Below, one piece after another: positions 1 to 7,308 of a stretch of 11,728 nt of DNA; position 1 is the stretch's first letter; each line of letters begins with the position of its first letter. Source of the DNA: an uncultured Gemmatimonadota bacterium (GTDB lineage: Bacteria; Gemmatimonadota; Gemmatimonadetes; Gemmatimonadales; GWC2-71-9); assembly GCA_946887295.1 (NCBI GenBank), contig CAMPKP010000115.1, positions 1 through 11,728 of the forward strand. The letters are read 5' to 3'. The translations under genes and the position numbers were made by a program. The notes under the pieces were generated by a model. It had not been told where the DNA came from. It saw only the letters and a program-made list of their open reading frames with translations, and made no database searches.

Positions 1-15
1 GAAGGGTGAGCAACC

Positions 16-70
16 ATGACGATTCCCGACCAGAACGGCAGCGGTCCGCCGCTCCAGCAGCCGCCGGGTG
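16..70 (+). other. Out-of-frame original-looking start of cpaF
   Basis: An ATG at 16 has a plausible Shine-Dalgarno element (GGGTGAG, 4-10) and encodes a Pro/Gly/Gln-rich opening typical of the disordered N-terminus of Tad ATPases. The frame then runs into a low-complexity shadow of the ATPase and stops near 204, while the conserved ATPase is read one base over, from about 68. In that ATPase frame a TGA at 17-19 would overlap the ATG as ATGA, as expected if a preceding tad gene ended here. I read this as the remnant of the true cpaF start, separated from the body of the gene by an indel or internal deletion. A sequencing or assembly error is an equally good explanation. Confidence 0.5.
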
Positions 71-1261
71 ACCCACGACCTGCTTCAGCAGGAGAGCGTC
101 CCGCTCAACTTCGAGGAGCGGGAGAAGCTGGTCGGCCAGGTCCTGGACGAGATCTTCGGCCTGGGTCCGCTGGAGCCGCTGATCCAGGACCCGGATATCT
201 CTGACATCCTGGTGAACACCTGGAAGCACGTCTACATCGAGCGGGGGGGCAGGCTGGAGCCGACCGACGTCCGCTTCCAGGACGACCGGCACCTGCTCCA
301 GGTCATCGACCGGATCGTCTCGGCCGTGGGCCGGCGCATCGACGACTCCTCGCCCATGGTGGACGCGCGGCTGCCGGACGGCTCCCGGGTCAACGCCATC
401 ATCAAGCCGCTGGCGATCGACGGCCCCCACCTCTCGATCCGCAAGTTCAAGCGCGACGCGCTGGCGGGCGAGGACCTGCTGCGCTACGACAGCCTCACCG
501 AGCCGATGCTCGAGCTGCTCCGCGGCTGCGTCAAGGCGCGCCTGAACATCCTCATCTCGGGCGGCACCGGCGCCGGCAAGACGACCCTGCTCAACATCCT
601 CTCGTCCTTCATCCCGCCGAACGAGCGGATCGTCACCATCGAGGATTCGGCGGAGCTGCAGCTCCGGCAGCCGCACGTGGTGCGGCTGGAGACCCGGCCC
701 GCGAACATCGAGGGCACCGGCGAGGTGGCGCAGCGCCTGCTGCTCATCAACGCCCTGCGGATGCGGCCGGACCGGATCATCATGGGAGAGTGCCGCAGCG
801 GGGAAGCGGTGGACATGCTGCAGGCGATGAACACCGGGCACGACGGCTCCATCACCACGATCCACTCCAACAGCCCGCGTGACGCCCTGAGCCGGCTGGA
901 GACGATGATCGCCATGGCGAGCCTCGACCTGCCCGAGCGCGCCATGCGCCAGCAGATCGCCAGCGCGATCAACATCGTCATCCAGGTCAGCCGCCTCGGC
1001 GACGGCAGCCGCAAGGTGATGCAGGTCTCCGAGATCGTCGGCATGGAGGGCGACGTCATCACCATGCAGGAGATCTTCATGTTCGAGCGGACCGGCGTGG
1101 GCGAGGACGAGCGGGTGATGGGGCAGTTCCGGGCCTCGGGGATCCGTCCCCGCTGCGCCGACCGGCTCAAGGCCTACGGCGTGGATCTCTCCACCGTCCT
1201 GTTCACCAACAACGAGCTGTCGCCGGCGCACCACCCCGGCCCGACCAGGGCACGATGGTAG
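68..1261 (+). CDS. cpaF: Tad/Flp pilus secretion ATPase CpaF/TadA, N-terminally short
   Basis: This is the cytoplasmic hexameric ATPase of the secretion superfamily (VirB11/GspE-like) that powers assembly of Tad (Flp) pili by working on TadB and TadC in the inner membrane. Visible family landmarks are GLGPLEPL at residues 31-38, the [18 protein letters not shown] block near 94-111, Walker A GGTGAGKT at 165-172, Walker B RIIMGE ending at Glu241, and the GHDGS plus [11 protein letters not shown] histidine region from about 257. The body is intact through a normal C-terminus. The chosen GTG at 68 has no convincing ribosome binding site. The 397 residues lack roughly 50 residues found at the front of most CpaF proteins (low-complexity tail plus helical domain), and an out-of-frame ATG with a good binding site lies at 16. 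The family call is secure and the start is not. The gene overlaps tadB by 7 bases. Confidence 0.95.
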   Translation: MTHDLLQQESVPLNFEEREKLVGQVLDEIFGLGPLEPLIQDPDISDILVNTWKHVYIERGGRLEPTDVRFQDDRHLLQVIDRIVSAVGRRIDDSSPMVDARLPDGSRVNAIIKPLAIDGPHLSIRKFKRDALAGEDLLRYDSLTEPMLELLRGCVKARLNILISGGTGAGKTTLLNILSSFIPPNERIVTIEDSAELQLRQPHVVRLETRPANIEGTGEVAQRLLLINALRMRPDRIIMGECRSGEAVDMLQAMNTGHDGSITTIHSNSPRDALSRLETMIAMASLDLPERAMRQQIASAINIVIQVSRLGDGSRKVMQVSEIVGMEGDVITMQEIFMFERTGVGEDERVMGQFRASGIRPRCADRLKAYGVDLSTVLFTNNELSPAHHPGPTRARW

Positions 1262-2241
1262 ATCTCCCGCTCACCACCTGGCTCGCAGCCGCCATGGCCT
1301 TCGTGGCCGTGGCGCTCGGCACGGTGTCCGTCGCGCTCCTGCTGGAGTGGTCGCAGGAGTCCCGCCGGAGGAAGGTGGCGCTCCGCCAGCTCCAGGACAT
1401 GGCCGCCCGGGGCTTCGAGAGCGGCGAGGCGGGCCTGCTCCGCGGCCACCGGGCGCTGGACGTCCAGTGGCTGGTCCTCTTCTCCACCCGTTTGCCGCAC
1501 CTCAGGGACATCCGGCTGATGCTGGAGCAGGCGGGGATGGAGTGGTCCATCCAGAGCTATCTCCTGCTGGCCTTCGGCTGGGGCATCGGCATGGGCCTGG
1601 CCGCCCTGACCGTCACCGGCATCTGGTACTTCGCGGTGCCGCTCGCGGCGCTGGGCGCGTCGCTTCCCTATCTGTGGATCCGCCACAAGCGGAAGCGGCG
1701 GCTCGGCAAGTTCGAGGCCCAGCTCCCGGAGGCCATCGATCTGCTCGGTCGCGCCATCCGCGCGGGCCACCCGCTCTCCTCCGGGCTGGACATGGTCTCG
1801 CACGAGTCCCAGGACCCGATCGCGGCGGAGTTCCGCCGCACCTTCGAGGAGCAGCGGTTCGGCCTCCCCCTGGAGGACTCGCTCCTGGCCATGGCCGAGC
1901 GGGTGGCGCTGGTGGACGTCCGGATCCTGGTGACGGCCATTCTGATCCAGCGCAACGTCGGCGGCAACCTGGCCGAGATCCTGGACAACATCGCCTATAC
2001 CATCCGCGAGCGGTTCAAGATCCGCCGGCAGCTCCGGGTGTACACGGCGCAGGGCCGGATGGCCGGCTACGTCCTGGCGGTGCTGCCGGTATCGGTGGGC
2101 GTCATCCTCTTTCTGCTCAACCCCGATTACATGCTGACGCTCTTTCGCGACCCGGTCGGCCGGCTCTCGCTCGCCGTCGCCGCGGTCCTGCAGACGACCG
2201 GATACTTCTGGATCCGGAACATCGTCAACATCGACATCTAG
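1255..2241 (+). CDS. tadB: Tad pilus inner-membrane protein TadB (T2SSF domain)
   Basis: TadB is one of two paralogous inner-membrane platform proteins of the Tad pilus. It sits with TadC at the base of the machine and couples CpaF ATP hydrolysis to pilin insertion. The 328-residue protein has an N-terminal membrane helix (about 8-30), a cytoplasmic stretch, a hydrophobic pair around 100-142, and a type II secretion F domain starting near Phe153 ([12 protein letters not shown], then the AIRAGHPL element). The characteristic [16 protein letters not shown] segment follows, and two C-terminal membrane helices lie around 265-288 and 298-318. The ATG at 1255 overlaps the end of cpaF (ATGGTAG), so translation is probably coupled. 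Length and topology are normal for the family. Confidence 0.93.
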   Translation: MVDLPLTTWLAAAMAFVAVALGTVSVALLLEWSQESRRRKVALRQLQDMAARGFESGEAGLLRGHRALDVQWLVLFSTRLPHLRDIRLMLEQAGMEWSIQSYLLLAFGWGIGMGLAALTVTGIWYFAVPLAALGASLPYLWIRHKRKRRLGKFEAQLPEAIDLLGRAIRAGHPLSSGLDMVSHESQDPIAAEFRRTFEEQRFGLPLEDSLLAMAERVALVDVRILVTAILIQRNVGGNLAEILDNIAYTIRERFKIRRQLRVYTAQGRMAGYVLAVLPVSVGVILFLLNPDYMLTLFRDPVGRLSLAVAAVLQTTGYFWIRNIVNIDI

Positions 2242-2249
2242 GAACGAGC

Positions 2250-3182
2250 GTGCTGCTGATCATCGTCGCCTGTGTCGTGCTCTCGGTCGCCTTCGGGATC
2301 CTGTTCGTGGTCCAGATGCTGCCGGGCCGCTCCGCCGCGCTCAGCCAGAGGCTCACCGAGCTGGAGGAGAGCAGCAGGGTGACGGCCGACATCCTGGTGC
2401 GCCAGCGGCGGCAGGAGCGCAGCGATCGCTTCAAGACGATCCTGCAGGCCTGGGGCGAGCGGCTGGAAGGCCGCCGCACCGACAACGCCACCACCAAGCG
2501 CTTCCTGGTCCAGGCCGGATACCTCAGCCCGACGTCGGTGTCCTACTACTGGGGGACGCGGTTCGTCCTGATGGCCGGCCTCGGCGCGGCCGCGCTGCTC
2601 TTCCTGCCGATCACCGGCATCGGATTTCTGAGCAGCGCCTTCGCCGCTCTCTGGTTCGCGGCCCTGGGATGGATCGCCCCGACCTTCTACATCGGGTCGC
2701 GGGTCAAGAAGCGGCAGAAGGAGATCGTGAAGGCGCTCCCCGATGCGCTCGACCTGCTGGTGGTGTGCGTGGAGGCCGGACTGGGCCTGAATCAGGCGAT
2801 CGTGCGGGTGTCGGAGGAGATCGACCACGTCAGCCAGCTGATGAGCGACCAGCTCGCGCTGGTCAACCTGGAGATCCGCGCCGGCACGCCGCGCGACGAG
2901 GCCCTGCGCAACCTCGCCGAGCGCACCGGGGTGGCGGACGTCCAGTCGCTGGTGGCGATGCTGATCCAGACCGACCGGTTCGGTACCTCGATCGCCCAGG
3001 CGCTTCGGGTCCACGCCGACACCATGCGCACCAAGCGGCGGCAGCGGGCGGAGGAAGCGGCCGCGAAGACCACGATCAAGCTGGTCTTCCCGCTGGTGCT
3101 CTTCATCTTCCCGACGATGTTCGTGGTCATCCTGGCGCCGGCGCTGATCCGCATCATCCGGACGCTGGAGAAGACGTTCTGA
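2250..3182 (+). CDS. tadC: Tad pilus inner-membrane protein TadC (T2SSF domain)
   Basis: This is the second platform protein of the Tad pilus and the partner of TadB. The start is the GTG at 2250, eight bases after the tadB stop and just downstream of AGGAACGAG. It places a membrane helix at the very N-terminus (about 2-23), as expected. The same frame stays open far upstream only because GC-rich DNA has few stops. The protein has 310 residues: a charged cytoplasmic linker to about 95, two membrane helices around 105-150, and an F domain from Lys161 (KALPDALDLLVVCVEAGLGL) with the matching QTDRFGTSIAQALR segment. A final hydrophobic helix (FPLVLFIFPTMFVVILAPAL) lies just before the C-terminus. 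The stop TGA shares its last base with the ATG of the next gene. Confidence 0.93.
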   Translation: MLLIIVACVVLSVAFGILFVVQMLPGRSAALSQRLTELEESSRVTADILVRQRRQERSDRFKTILQAWGERLEGRRTDNATTKRFLVQAGYLSPTSVSYYWGTRFVLMAGLGAAALLFLPITGIGFLSSAFAALWFAALGWIAPTFYIGSRVKKRQKEIVKALPDALDLLVVCVEAGLGLNQAIVRVSEEIDHVSQLMSDQLALVNLEIRAGTPRDEALRNLAERTGVADVQSLVAMLIQTDRFGTSIAQALRVHADTMRTKRRQRAEEAAAKTTIKLVFPLVLFIFPTMFVVILAPALIRIIRTLEKTF

Positions 3183-3556
3183 TGCGCGCGGTCCGGGTCG
3201 CGAACCGCACCCGGGGCATCCTGCTCGGCACCAGCGTGGCCGTCGCGGACCGCTGGTGGCTCCGGCTCCGCGGTCTTCTCGGGCGGCCGCCTCTCGCCCG
3301 GGGCGAGGGACTGCTGCTGCGCCCCTGCAAGGCGGTGCACATGGCGGGCATGGCCTTCCCGCTCGACGTCGGGTTCCTCGATGCCGACGGCCGGCTCATC
3401 GCCATGTATCAGGCCCTGCCGCCGAGGGCCAGAACCCGCTGGCACCGCGGGGCCCGGCAGGCGCTGGAGCTGCCGGCGGGGACCTTCGCGGCCACCGGGA
3501 CCGGCATCGGCGACCTGCTGGAGACCACCTCTTCGCTCCTGGGGACGACGCCATGA
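3182..3556 (+). CDS. DUF192 family protein in the tad operon
   Basis: This 124-residue protein belongs to the DUF192 family (PF02643), a compact beta-rich fold of unknown biochemical function whose members are often found near Tad or type II secretion genes. The family core is clear: the GLLGR turn at 31-35, Cys49, the VHMAGMAFPLDVGFLDADG block (52-70, with Met57, Asp62 and Asp67), and LELPAG near the C-terminus. No signal peptide is visible, so this copy is predicted to be cytoplasmic, although some DUF192 proteins elsewhere are exported. The ATG sits in TGATG with the tadC stop, and the stop is embedded in ATGA with the next gene. It is therefore translated as part of the Tad operon. A role in pilus biogenesis is inferred from position only. 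Confidence 0.88.
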   Translation: MRAVRVANRTRGILLGTSVAVADRWWLRLRGLLGRPPLARGEGLLLRPCKAVHMAGMAFPLDVGFLDADGRLIAMYQALPPRARTRWHRGARQALELPAGTFAATGTGIGDLLETTSSLLGTTP

Positions 3557-4902
3557 CCACCGCCTATCGCGGCCCGGCACCGAGCACCACCGGCGATGGC
3601 CGCCGCGCCGGCATCCCGGCGGTCCCTCAGACCGTGGAGGATACCGGGCTCTCCCGGGAGTTCATCGTCGACCTGCTGCTCAAGTTCCTCTACATCCAGG
3701 GCGCGCGCACCGGCCAGCAGCTCACCGACGCCATCCACCTGCCGTTCCCCTTCGTGGACGAGCAGCTGCTGTCGCTGCAGCAGCGGCGACTGGTGGAGGT
3801 GCTCGGCACCAGCGGGCTGAGCCGGGCGGGCTACATCTTCGACCTGAGCAGCGAGGGCCGGGACCGCGCCAGGAGCGCGCTCGACTCCAGCCAGTACGCG
3901 GGCCCGGCGCCGGTGCCGCTGGCGCAGTACCGCTACTGGGTGGACCAGCAGTCCATCCGCCATGCGCACGTCAACCGCGACGTGGTCGAGCAGGGCTTCA
4001 ACTGGCTGGTGCTCGCGCCGGGGATGCTGGACCAGATCGGCCCGGCGATCAACTCGGCGAAATCGCTGTTTCTCTACGGCGAGTCGGGCAACGGCAAGAC
4101 CGCCATGGCCGAGACCATCGCCCGGCTGCTCGGTGGATCGCTCTTCGTGCCCTACGCGATCGAGATCGAGGGCCAGATCCTGGTGCTGTACGATCCGGTG
4201 CACCATCGTCCGGTGACGGTCGAGAAGCCCGAGGAGCCGACCTTCGAGTCGCTGCTGCACAACCGGGTGGAGCAGCACGACCCGCGCTACGTCCTGGTGC
4301 ATCGTCCGGTGGTGCTGACCGGAGGCGAGCTGACCATGGACCAGCTCGATCTCCAGTACGACACCCACACGAAGGTGTATCAGGCGCCGTTCCAGATGAA
4401 GGCCAACGGCGGCGTGCTCATCGTGGACGATTTCGGCCGCCAGCGCATGCCGCCGCGCGACATGCTGAACCGCTGGATCGTGCCGCTGGAGAAGCGGATA
4501 GACTTCCTGACGCTGCACACCGGGAGCAAGTTCCCGGTGCCGTTCGACTGCCTGCTCATCATGGCCACGAACATCGATCCCAAGCAGCTGGTGGAGGAGG
4601 CCTTCCTCCGGCGGATCCACTACAAGATCAAGGCCGAGAGCCCCAGCCCCGACGAGTACGAGCGCATCCTGCGACGCTACTGCGAGTCGAAGGGCATCGA
4701 GTTCGTCGCCGGGGCGAGAGAGTACATCTACCGCCAGTACTACCAGGCGCATGCCATCGCGCCACGGGCGTGCCACCCGCGCGACATCATCGACCATCTG
4801 CTGGACATCGCGAAGTACCTCGAGATCGAGCCGACGCTCTCCACCGATCTGGTGGACCGCGCCTGCCATTCGTACTTCCTCGACTTTCCGACGGCGCTGT
4901 GA
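3553..4902 (+). CDS. AAA+ ATPase with N-terminal winged-helix-like region
   Basis: This 449-residue P-loop ATPase is unrelated to CpaF. Residues about 33-110 (FIVDLLLKFLYIQG, QLTDAIHLPF, LLSLQQRRLVEVLG) look like a winged-helix domain ending in a small beta wing. The AAA+ core then has Walker A GESGNGKT (176-183), Walker B VLIVDDFGR (Asp292-Asp293), sensor-1 ATN (338-340), a FLRRI element (351-355) in the arginine-finger position, and a sensor-2-like HPRD (Arg410). The Walker A to Walker B distance is about 110 residues, roughly 50 more than a minimal AAA+ domain, with an insert around 205-260. Asp292-Asp293 replaces the usual Asp-Glu, so the classical catalytic Glu is an Asp. The ATGA overlap with the DUF192 gene and GTGA overlap with the next gene place it firmly in the tad operon. 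It may remodel or regulate pilus components; no function is established. Confidence 0.85.
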   Translation: MTTAYRGPAPSTTGDGRRAGIPAVPQTVEDTGLSREFIVDLLLKFLYIQGARTGQQLTDAIHLPFPFVDEQLLSLQQRRLVEVLGTSGLSRAGYIFDLSSEGRDRARSALDSSQYAGPAPVPLAQYRYWVDQQSIRHAHVNRDVVEQGFNWLVLAPGMLDQIGPAINSAKSLFLYGESGNGKTAMAETIARLLGGSLFVPYAIEIEGQILVLYDPVHHRPVTVEKPEEPTFESLLHNRVEQHDPRYVLVHRPVVLTGGELTMDQLDLQYDTHTKVYQAPFQMKANGGVLIVDDFGRQRMPPRDMLNRWIVPLEKRIDFLTLHTGSKFPVPFDCLLIMATNIDPKQLVEEAFLRRIHYKIKAESPSPDEYERILRRYCESKGIEFVAGAREYIYRQYYQAHAIAPRACHPRDIIDHLLDIAKYLEIEPTLSTDLVDRACHSYFLDFPTAL

Positions 4903-5585
4903 CGGACCGCCTGGAGTCCCCCGACCCCGCGGCCGAGAGCGCCAAGGTACAGGCCGAGCGCGCCATCCCCCTCACCAGGCGGCTCGAGGCGGTGGAGCGC
5001 GACAACCGCCGCCTGCGCCGGCTCGGGGTGATGATGCTGATCGGTGTGGGCATCCTGCTCGGCCTCACCACGGCGATCATGGTCGTGGCGTCGCGCCACG
5101 GTCTTCCGGGGACGGTCCCCCAGGTCTCGGAGGCCCGGAAGTTCCTGCTGCGCGACCGGGACGGGCAGGTGCGTGGCGCCTGGGGGACCAACGAGGAAGG
5201 GGCAGCACAGCTCCTGCTTCAGGACCGCTCCGGGCGCACCCGGGTGCGCATCACGGTGCGGCCCGACGGCGCCAGCGGGCTGGCCTTCGTGGACAGCGTC
5301 AACAACTCCCGCATCGTGGTCGGCGTGCTCCCGGACGAGAGCGCCAACATCGTGCTCGCGGACCCGGGTGGGAAGACCCGCGCCGTGCTCGGGATCTCAC
5401 CCACCGGCGCCACTACGCTGGTGTTCGCGGATCGAGGCGGCGTGACCAGGGCGGGGATCGGCGTGGACACCCGCGGCGGGGGAACCCTGAACCTGGTCGA
5501 GCGCCCGGGATCGCAGCCCGAGAGCCTGCCGGACGAGGCCGAGCCCGATTCGGCGCCGGCCACGACACCCGCGCCGGGCCGGTAG
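4899..5585 (+). CDS. Single-pass membrane protein with 23-residue tandem repeats
   Basis: I do not recognise a named family. The GTG at 4899 overlaps the preceding stop as GTGA. The 228-residue product has a charged cytoplasmic N-terminus with a short probable coiled coil (about 25-42, rich in Arg/Glu/Leu), one membrane helix (43-64), a short linker, then a repeat region at 82-204, and a Pro/Glu/Ala-rich tail. The topology predicts an N-in protein with the repeats outside the inner membrane. Five full units, spaced exactly 23 residues apart, share the pattern L-x-[LF]-x-D-x-x-G-x-x-R-x-x-x-G-[IV]. The Asp positions are 86, 109, 132, 155 and 178, and the Arg positions 92, 115, 138, 161 and 184. 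This suggests a beta-hairpin stack or beta-solenoid. As the last gene of the tad operon it may be an envelope anchor or sensor for the pilus (inference). Confidence 0.8.
   Translation: MTDRLESPDPAAESAKVQAERAIPLTRRLEAVERDNRRLRRLGVMMLIGVGILLGLTTAIMVVASRHGLPGTVPQVSEARKFLLRDRDGQVRGAWGTNEEGAAQLLLQDRSGRTRVRITVRPDGASGLAFVDSVNNSRIVVGVLPDESANIVLADPGGKTRAVLGISPTGATTLVFADRGGVTRAGIGVDTRGGGTLNLVERPGSQPESLPDEAEPDSAPATTPAPGR
5142..5510 (+). repeat. Five 23-codon protein repeats plus a partial sixth
   Basis: Within the membrane protein above, residues 82-104, 105-127, 128-150, 151-173 and 174-196 are units of identical length, and 197-204 begins a sixth. The register is fixed by Asp at unit position 5, Gly (Asn once) at 8, Arg at 11, Gly (Thr once) at 15 and a small hydrophobic residue at 1. 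The repeats are conserved in protein pattern but clearly diverged in DNA, so they are old duplications under structural selection rather than a recent slippage array. Confidence 0.85.
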
Positions 5586-5602
5586 CGGCGCCCGCCGGCG
5601 CG
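5570..5602. terminator. GC-rich stem-loop between convergent genes
   Basis: CGCGCCGG (5570-5577) and CCGGCGCG (5595-5602) are exact 8-base inverted arms around a 17-base loop that contains the stop codon of the repeat protein. The hairpin fills the whole space between the end of the tad operon and the convergent lipoprotein gene. There is no T-run on either side, so if it ends transcription it is not a classical intrinsic terminator. Such inverted arms also arise easily in very GC-rich DNA. Confidence 0.35.
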
Positions 5603-5603
5603 A

Positions 5604-6089
5604 CTACGGCCCGCCTCCCCGCATGCCACCGAGCAGGTTGTAGTGCCCATGGACGCTCAGCCACCGGCCCTCGCGCTTGACCCATACCTCGGTAAAGCGC
5701 GACTGCACCGGCGCCGGGCTGGCGGGAATGTCGTACCGGACCAGCCCGGTGATCACGGCGACATCCCCGAACAGCCGGACGTTGGTCTCCTCGGGATGCG
5801 CCGCGGGGACCGTCCCGCCGGAGGTCGCGAGCTCGGCCAGGAAGTCGGCCTTGGTCTGGGTCCTGGCATCGCCCGTCAGCAGGAACTCGTCCGCCAGCAC
5901 CCGCTGGAAGAAGGCCGTGTCCCGGGCACTGAGCGCCCGGCGCCACTGTTCCTGCAGCTGGCGCAGCTCCTGGGCGGCCGCGATGGACGCCTCGGTGGGG
6001 CGGGGGGCCGGCTCCGAATCGGTGCCGCGCGCGCCGGCCGTTCCGCAGGCGCCGACCAGGGCGAGCCCGAGCCACGCGCACCGTCTCAT
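5604..6089 (-). CDS. NTF2-like (DUF4440/SnoaL-type) lipoprotein
   Basis: This 161-residue predicted lipoprotein begins with a short Arg-Arg n-region and a hydrophobic stretch ending in the lipobox VGAC (Cys15). It would be lipidated and held on the envelope facing the periplasm. Residues about 40-155 fit the NTF2-like cone fold of DUF4440 proteins: an opening helix pair (LRQLQEQWRRALSARDTAFF), the LADEFLLTGDARTQTKADFL segment, the VRLFGDVAVITGLVRYD strands, and a final FTEVWVKREGRWLSVHGHY strand pair. The family includes small enzymes and non-catalytic binding proteins, so no reaction can be assigned. The ATG is preceded by a good GGAAGGA ribosome binding site six bases upstream. The gene converges on the tad operon and diverges from the UDP-xylose synthase gene. 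Confidence 0.85.
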   Translation of the reverse strand: MRRCAWLGLALVGACGTAGARGTDSEPAPRPTEASIAAAQELRQLQEQWRRALSARDTAFFQRVLADEFLLTGDARTQTKADFLAELATSGGTVPAAHPEETNVRLFGDVAVITGLVRYDIPASPAPVQSRFTEVWVKREGRWLSVHGHYNLLGGMRGGGP

Positions 6090-6124
6090 GTGAGTCCTTC
6101 CGCCGGGTTGGGTGGGATTTCCAG

Positions 6125-6165
6125 TCTTGCATATGGCATGTCTCTTGCCAAGATATAAGATCTTA
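6125..6165. promoter_or_regulatory. AT-rich divergent promoter region with palindrome
   Basis: This is a short AT-rich island in otherwise GC-rich DNA, between two divergently transcribed genes. On the + strand TATAAG (6154-6159) matches a -10 box at five of six positions, but no good -35 sits at the right distance; TTGCAT at 6127-6132 is 21 bases away. TAAGATCTTA (6156-6165) is a perfect 10-base palindrome overlapping that box, and TCTTGC occurs twice (6125-6130 and 6143-6148), 18 bases apart. Together these could be a promoter with a regulator site. I cannot identify the regulator. Confidence 0.4.
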
Positions 6166-6248
6166 CGCCCCGACTTTCCAGTTTCATCGCACCGACCCGG
6201 GATCGCTGCGGCGCGTGCCCCTCACCTGATGGGGAGAACCGACAGGCC

Positions 6249-7208
6249 ATGAGAGTCCTTGTCACCGGCGGCGCCGGGTTCATCGGCTCGCACCTCTGCG
6301 AGCGCCTCCTGGCGAAGGGGGCGCATGTCATCTGTCTCGACAACTTCTTCACCGGCCGGCGGGAGAACGTCGAGCACCTGCTCGACTTTCACGAGTTCGA
6401 GCTGGTCCGGCACGACGTCACCGAGCCGATCTTCATCGACGTGGACCAGATCTACAACCTGGCCTGCCCCGCGTCGCCGATCCACTACCAGTACAATCCG
6501 GTCAAGACCGTCAAATCGAACGTGATGGGCGCCATCAACATGCTGGTGCTCGCCAAGCGGGTGAACGCGCGGGTGCTGCAGGCCTCGACGTCCGAGGTGT
6601 ACGGCGACCCGACGGTGCACCCGCAGCCCGAGAGCTACTGGGGCAACGTGAACCCCATCGGGCCCCGCTCCTGCTACGACGAGGGCAAGCGGGTGGCCGA
6701 GACGCTGTTCATGGACTACCATCGCGAGGACAAGGCCGACATCCGGATCGCGCGGATCTTCAACACCTACGGCCCGCGGATGGCGGAGGCGGACGGCCGG
6801 GTGGTGTCGAACTTCATCGTGCAGGCGCTCCGCGGGCAGGAGCTCACCATCTTCGGCGAGGGCCAGCAGACCCGCTCGTTCTGCTACGTGGACGATCTGG
6901 TGGAGGGCCTGCTCCGCCTCATGGCCGCGGAGCACCGGCACGAGCCGGTCAACCTGGGGAACCCGGTGGAGTTCACCATCCGGCAGCTGGCCGACGAGGT
7001 GGCCCGGACCATCGGGCGCGAGCTGCGTCTGGTGTATCAGCCGCTTCCGCAGGACGATCCGACCCAGCGGAAGCCCGACATCACGCGGGCCCGCGAGTGG
7101 CTCGGCTGGGAGCCGGCCATCCAGCTCGCGGAGGGCCTGGAGAAGACCGTGGCCTACTTCCGGGACCGGCTCCGGCTGGACCGCGCGAGGGCTCGAAGCG
7201 CGGGCTGA
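6249..7208 (+). CDS. UDP-glucuronate decarboxylase (UDP-xylose synthase)
   Basis: This 319-residue protein is an extended short-chain dehydrogenase of the UXS group. It uses bound NAD+ to oxidise and decarboxylate UDP-glucuronate to UDP-xylose, a cytoplasmic donor for polysaccharide or lipopolysaccharide glycosylation. Evidence includes the Rossmann motif GGAGFIG (7-13) and the UXS-specific [18 protein letters not shown] stretch. The catalytic set Thr114/Glu116 in STSEVYGDP and Tyr143/Lys147 in CYDEGKR has the spacing of characterised UXS enzymes, and Arg274 in [10 protein letters not shown] is probably the substrate arginine. It has normal soluble bacterial length with no membrane domain. 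The ATG at 6249 follows GGGGAGA (6231-6237) at a longish spacing. It stands alone here, with no sugar or glycosyltransferase genes beside it, so it probably supplies precursor to pathways encoded elsewhere. I leave the symbol empty because bacterial naming varies. Confidence 0.93.
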   Translation: MRVLVTGGAGFIGSHLCERLLAKGAHVICLDNFFTGRRENVEHLLDFHEFELVRHDVTEPIFIDVDQIYNLACPASPIHYQYNPVKTVKSNVMGAINMLVLAKRVNARVLQASTSEVYGDPTVHPQPESYWGNVNPIGPRSCYDEGKRVAETLFMDYHREDKADIRIARIFNTYGPRMAEADGRVVSNFIVQALRGQELTIFGEGQQTRSFCYVDDLVEGLLRLMAAEHRHEPVNLGNPVEFTIRQLADEVARTIGRELRLVYQPLPQDDPTQRKPDITRAREWLGWEPAIQLAEGLEKTVAYFRDRLRLDRARARSAG

Positions 7209-7256
7209 TACGATTTTTTGGGGGGCCAAATCACAGCCGGCCCTCCGGCACCGAGT

Positions 7257-7262
7257 TACAAT
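7257..7262 (+). promoter_or_regulatory. Possible -10 box upstream of the M48 gene
   Basis: TACAAT in a local AT-rich patch matches a -10 consensus at five of six positions and lies 46 bases before the M48 start. No recognisable -35 box lies 16-18 bases upstream, so this is only a weak candidate. Confidence 0.25.
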
Positions 7263-7297
7263 TGGGGCATCCCGACGTTTCGGCCGAACGCGAACTC

Positions 7298-7303
7298 GAG
7301 GAG
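7298..7303 (+). promoter_or_regulatory. Ribosome binding site of the M48 protease gene
   Basis: GAGGAG lies five bases before the ATG at 7309 and supports that start, which also places a complete lipoprotein signal peptide at the N-terminus. Confidence 0.7.
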
Positions 7304-7308
7304 CGCCA

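Noticed and set aside
1347..2249. In-frame upstream extension of TadC by about 300 residues
   Set aside because: It is Pro/Gly/Arg-rich shadow of tadB in another frame. The GTG at 2250 gives the normal TadC N-terminus with a membrane helix and a nearby ribosome binding site.
3409..4869. Long minus-strand open frame opposite the AAA+ gene
   Set aside because: It is the antisense shadow of a gene with clear Walker and sensor motifs, and its own product has no domain and low-complexity His/Arg/Val runs.
7211..7232. T-run and G-run after the UDP-xylose synthase gene as a terminator
   Set aside because: The T-run precedes the only possible stem (TTTGG/CCAAA, five pairs), which is the wrong order for an intrinsic terminator, and the stem is weak.
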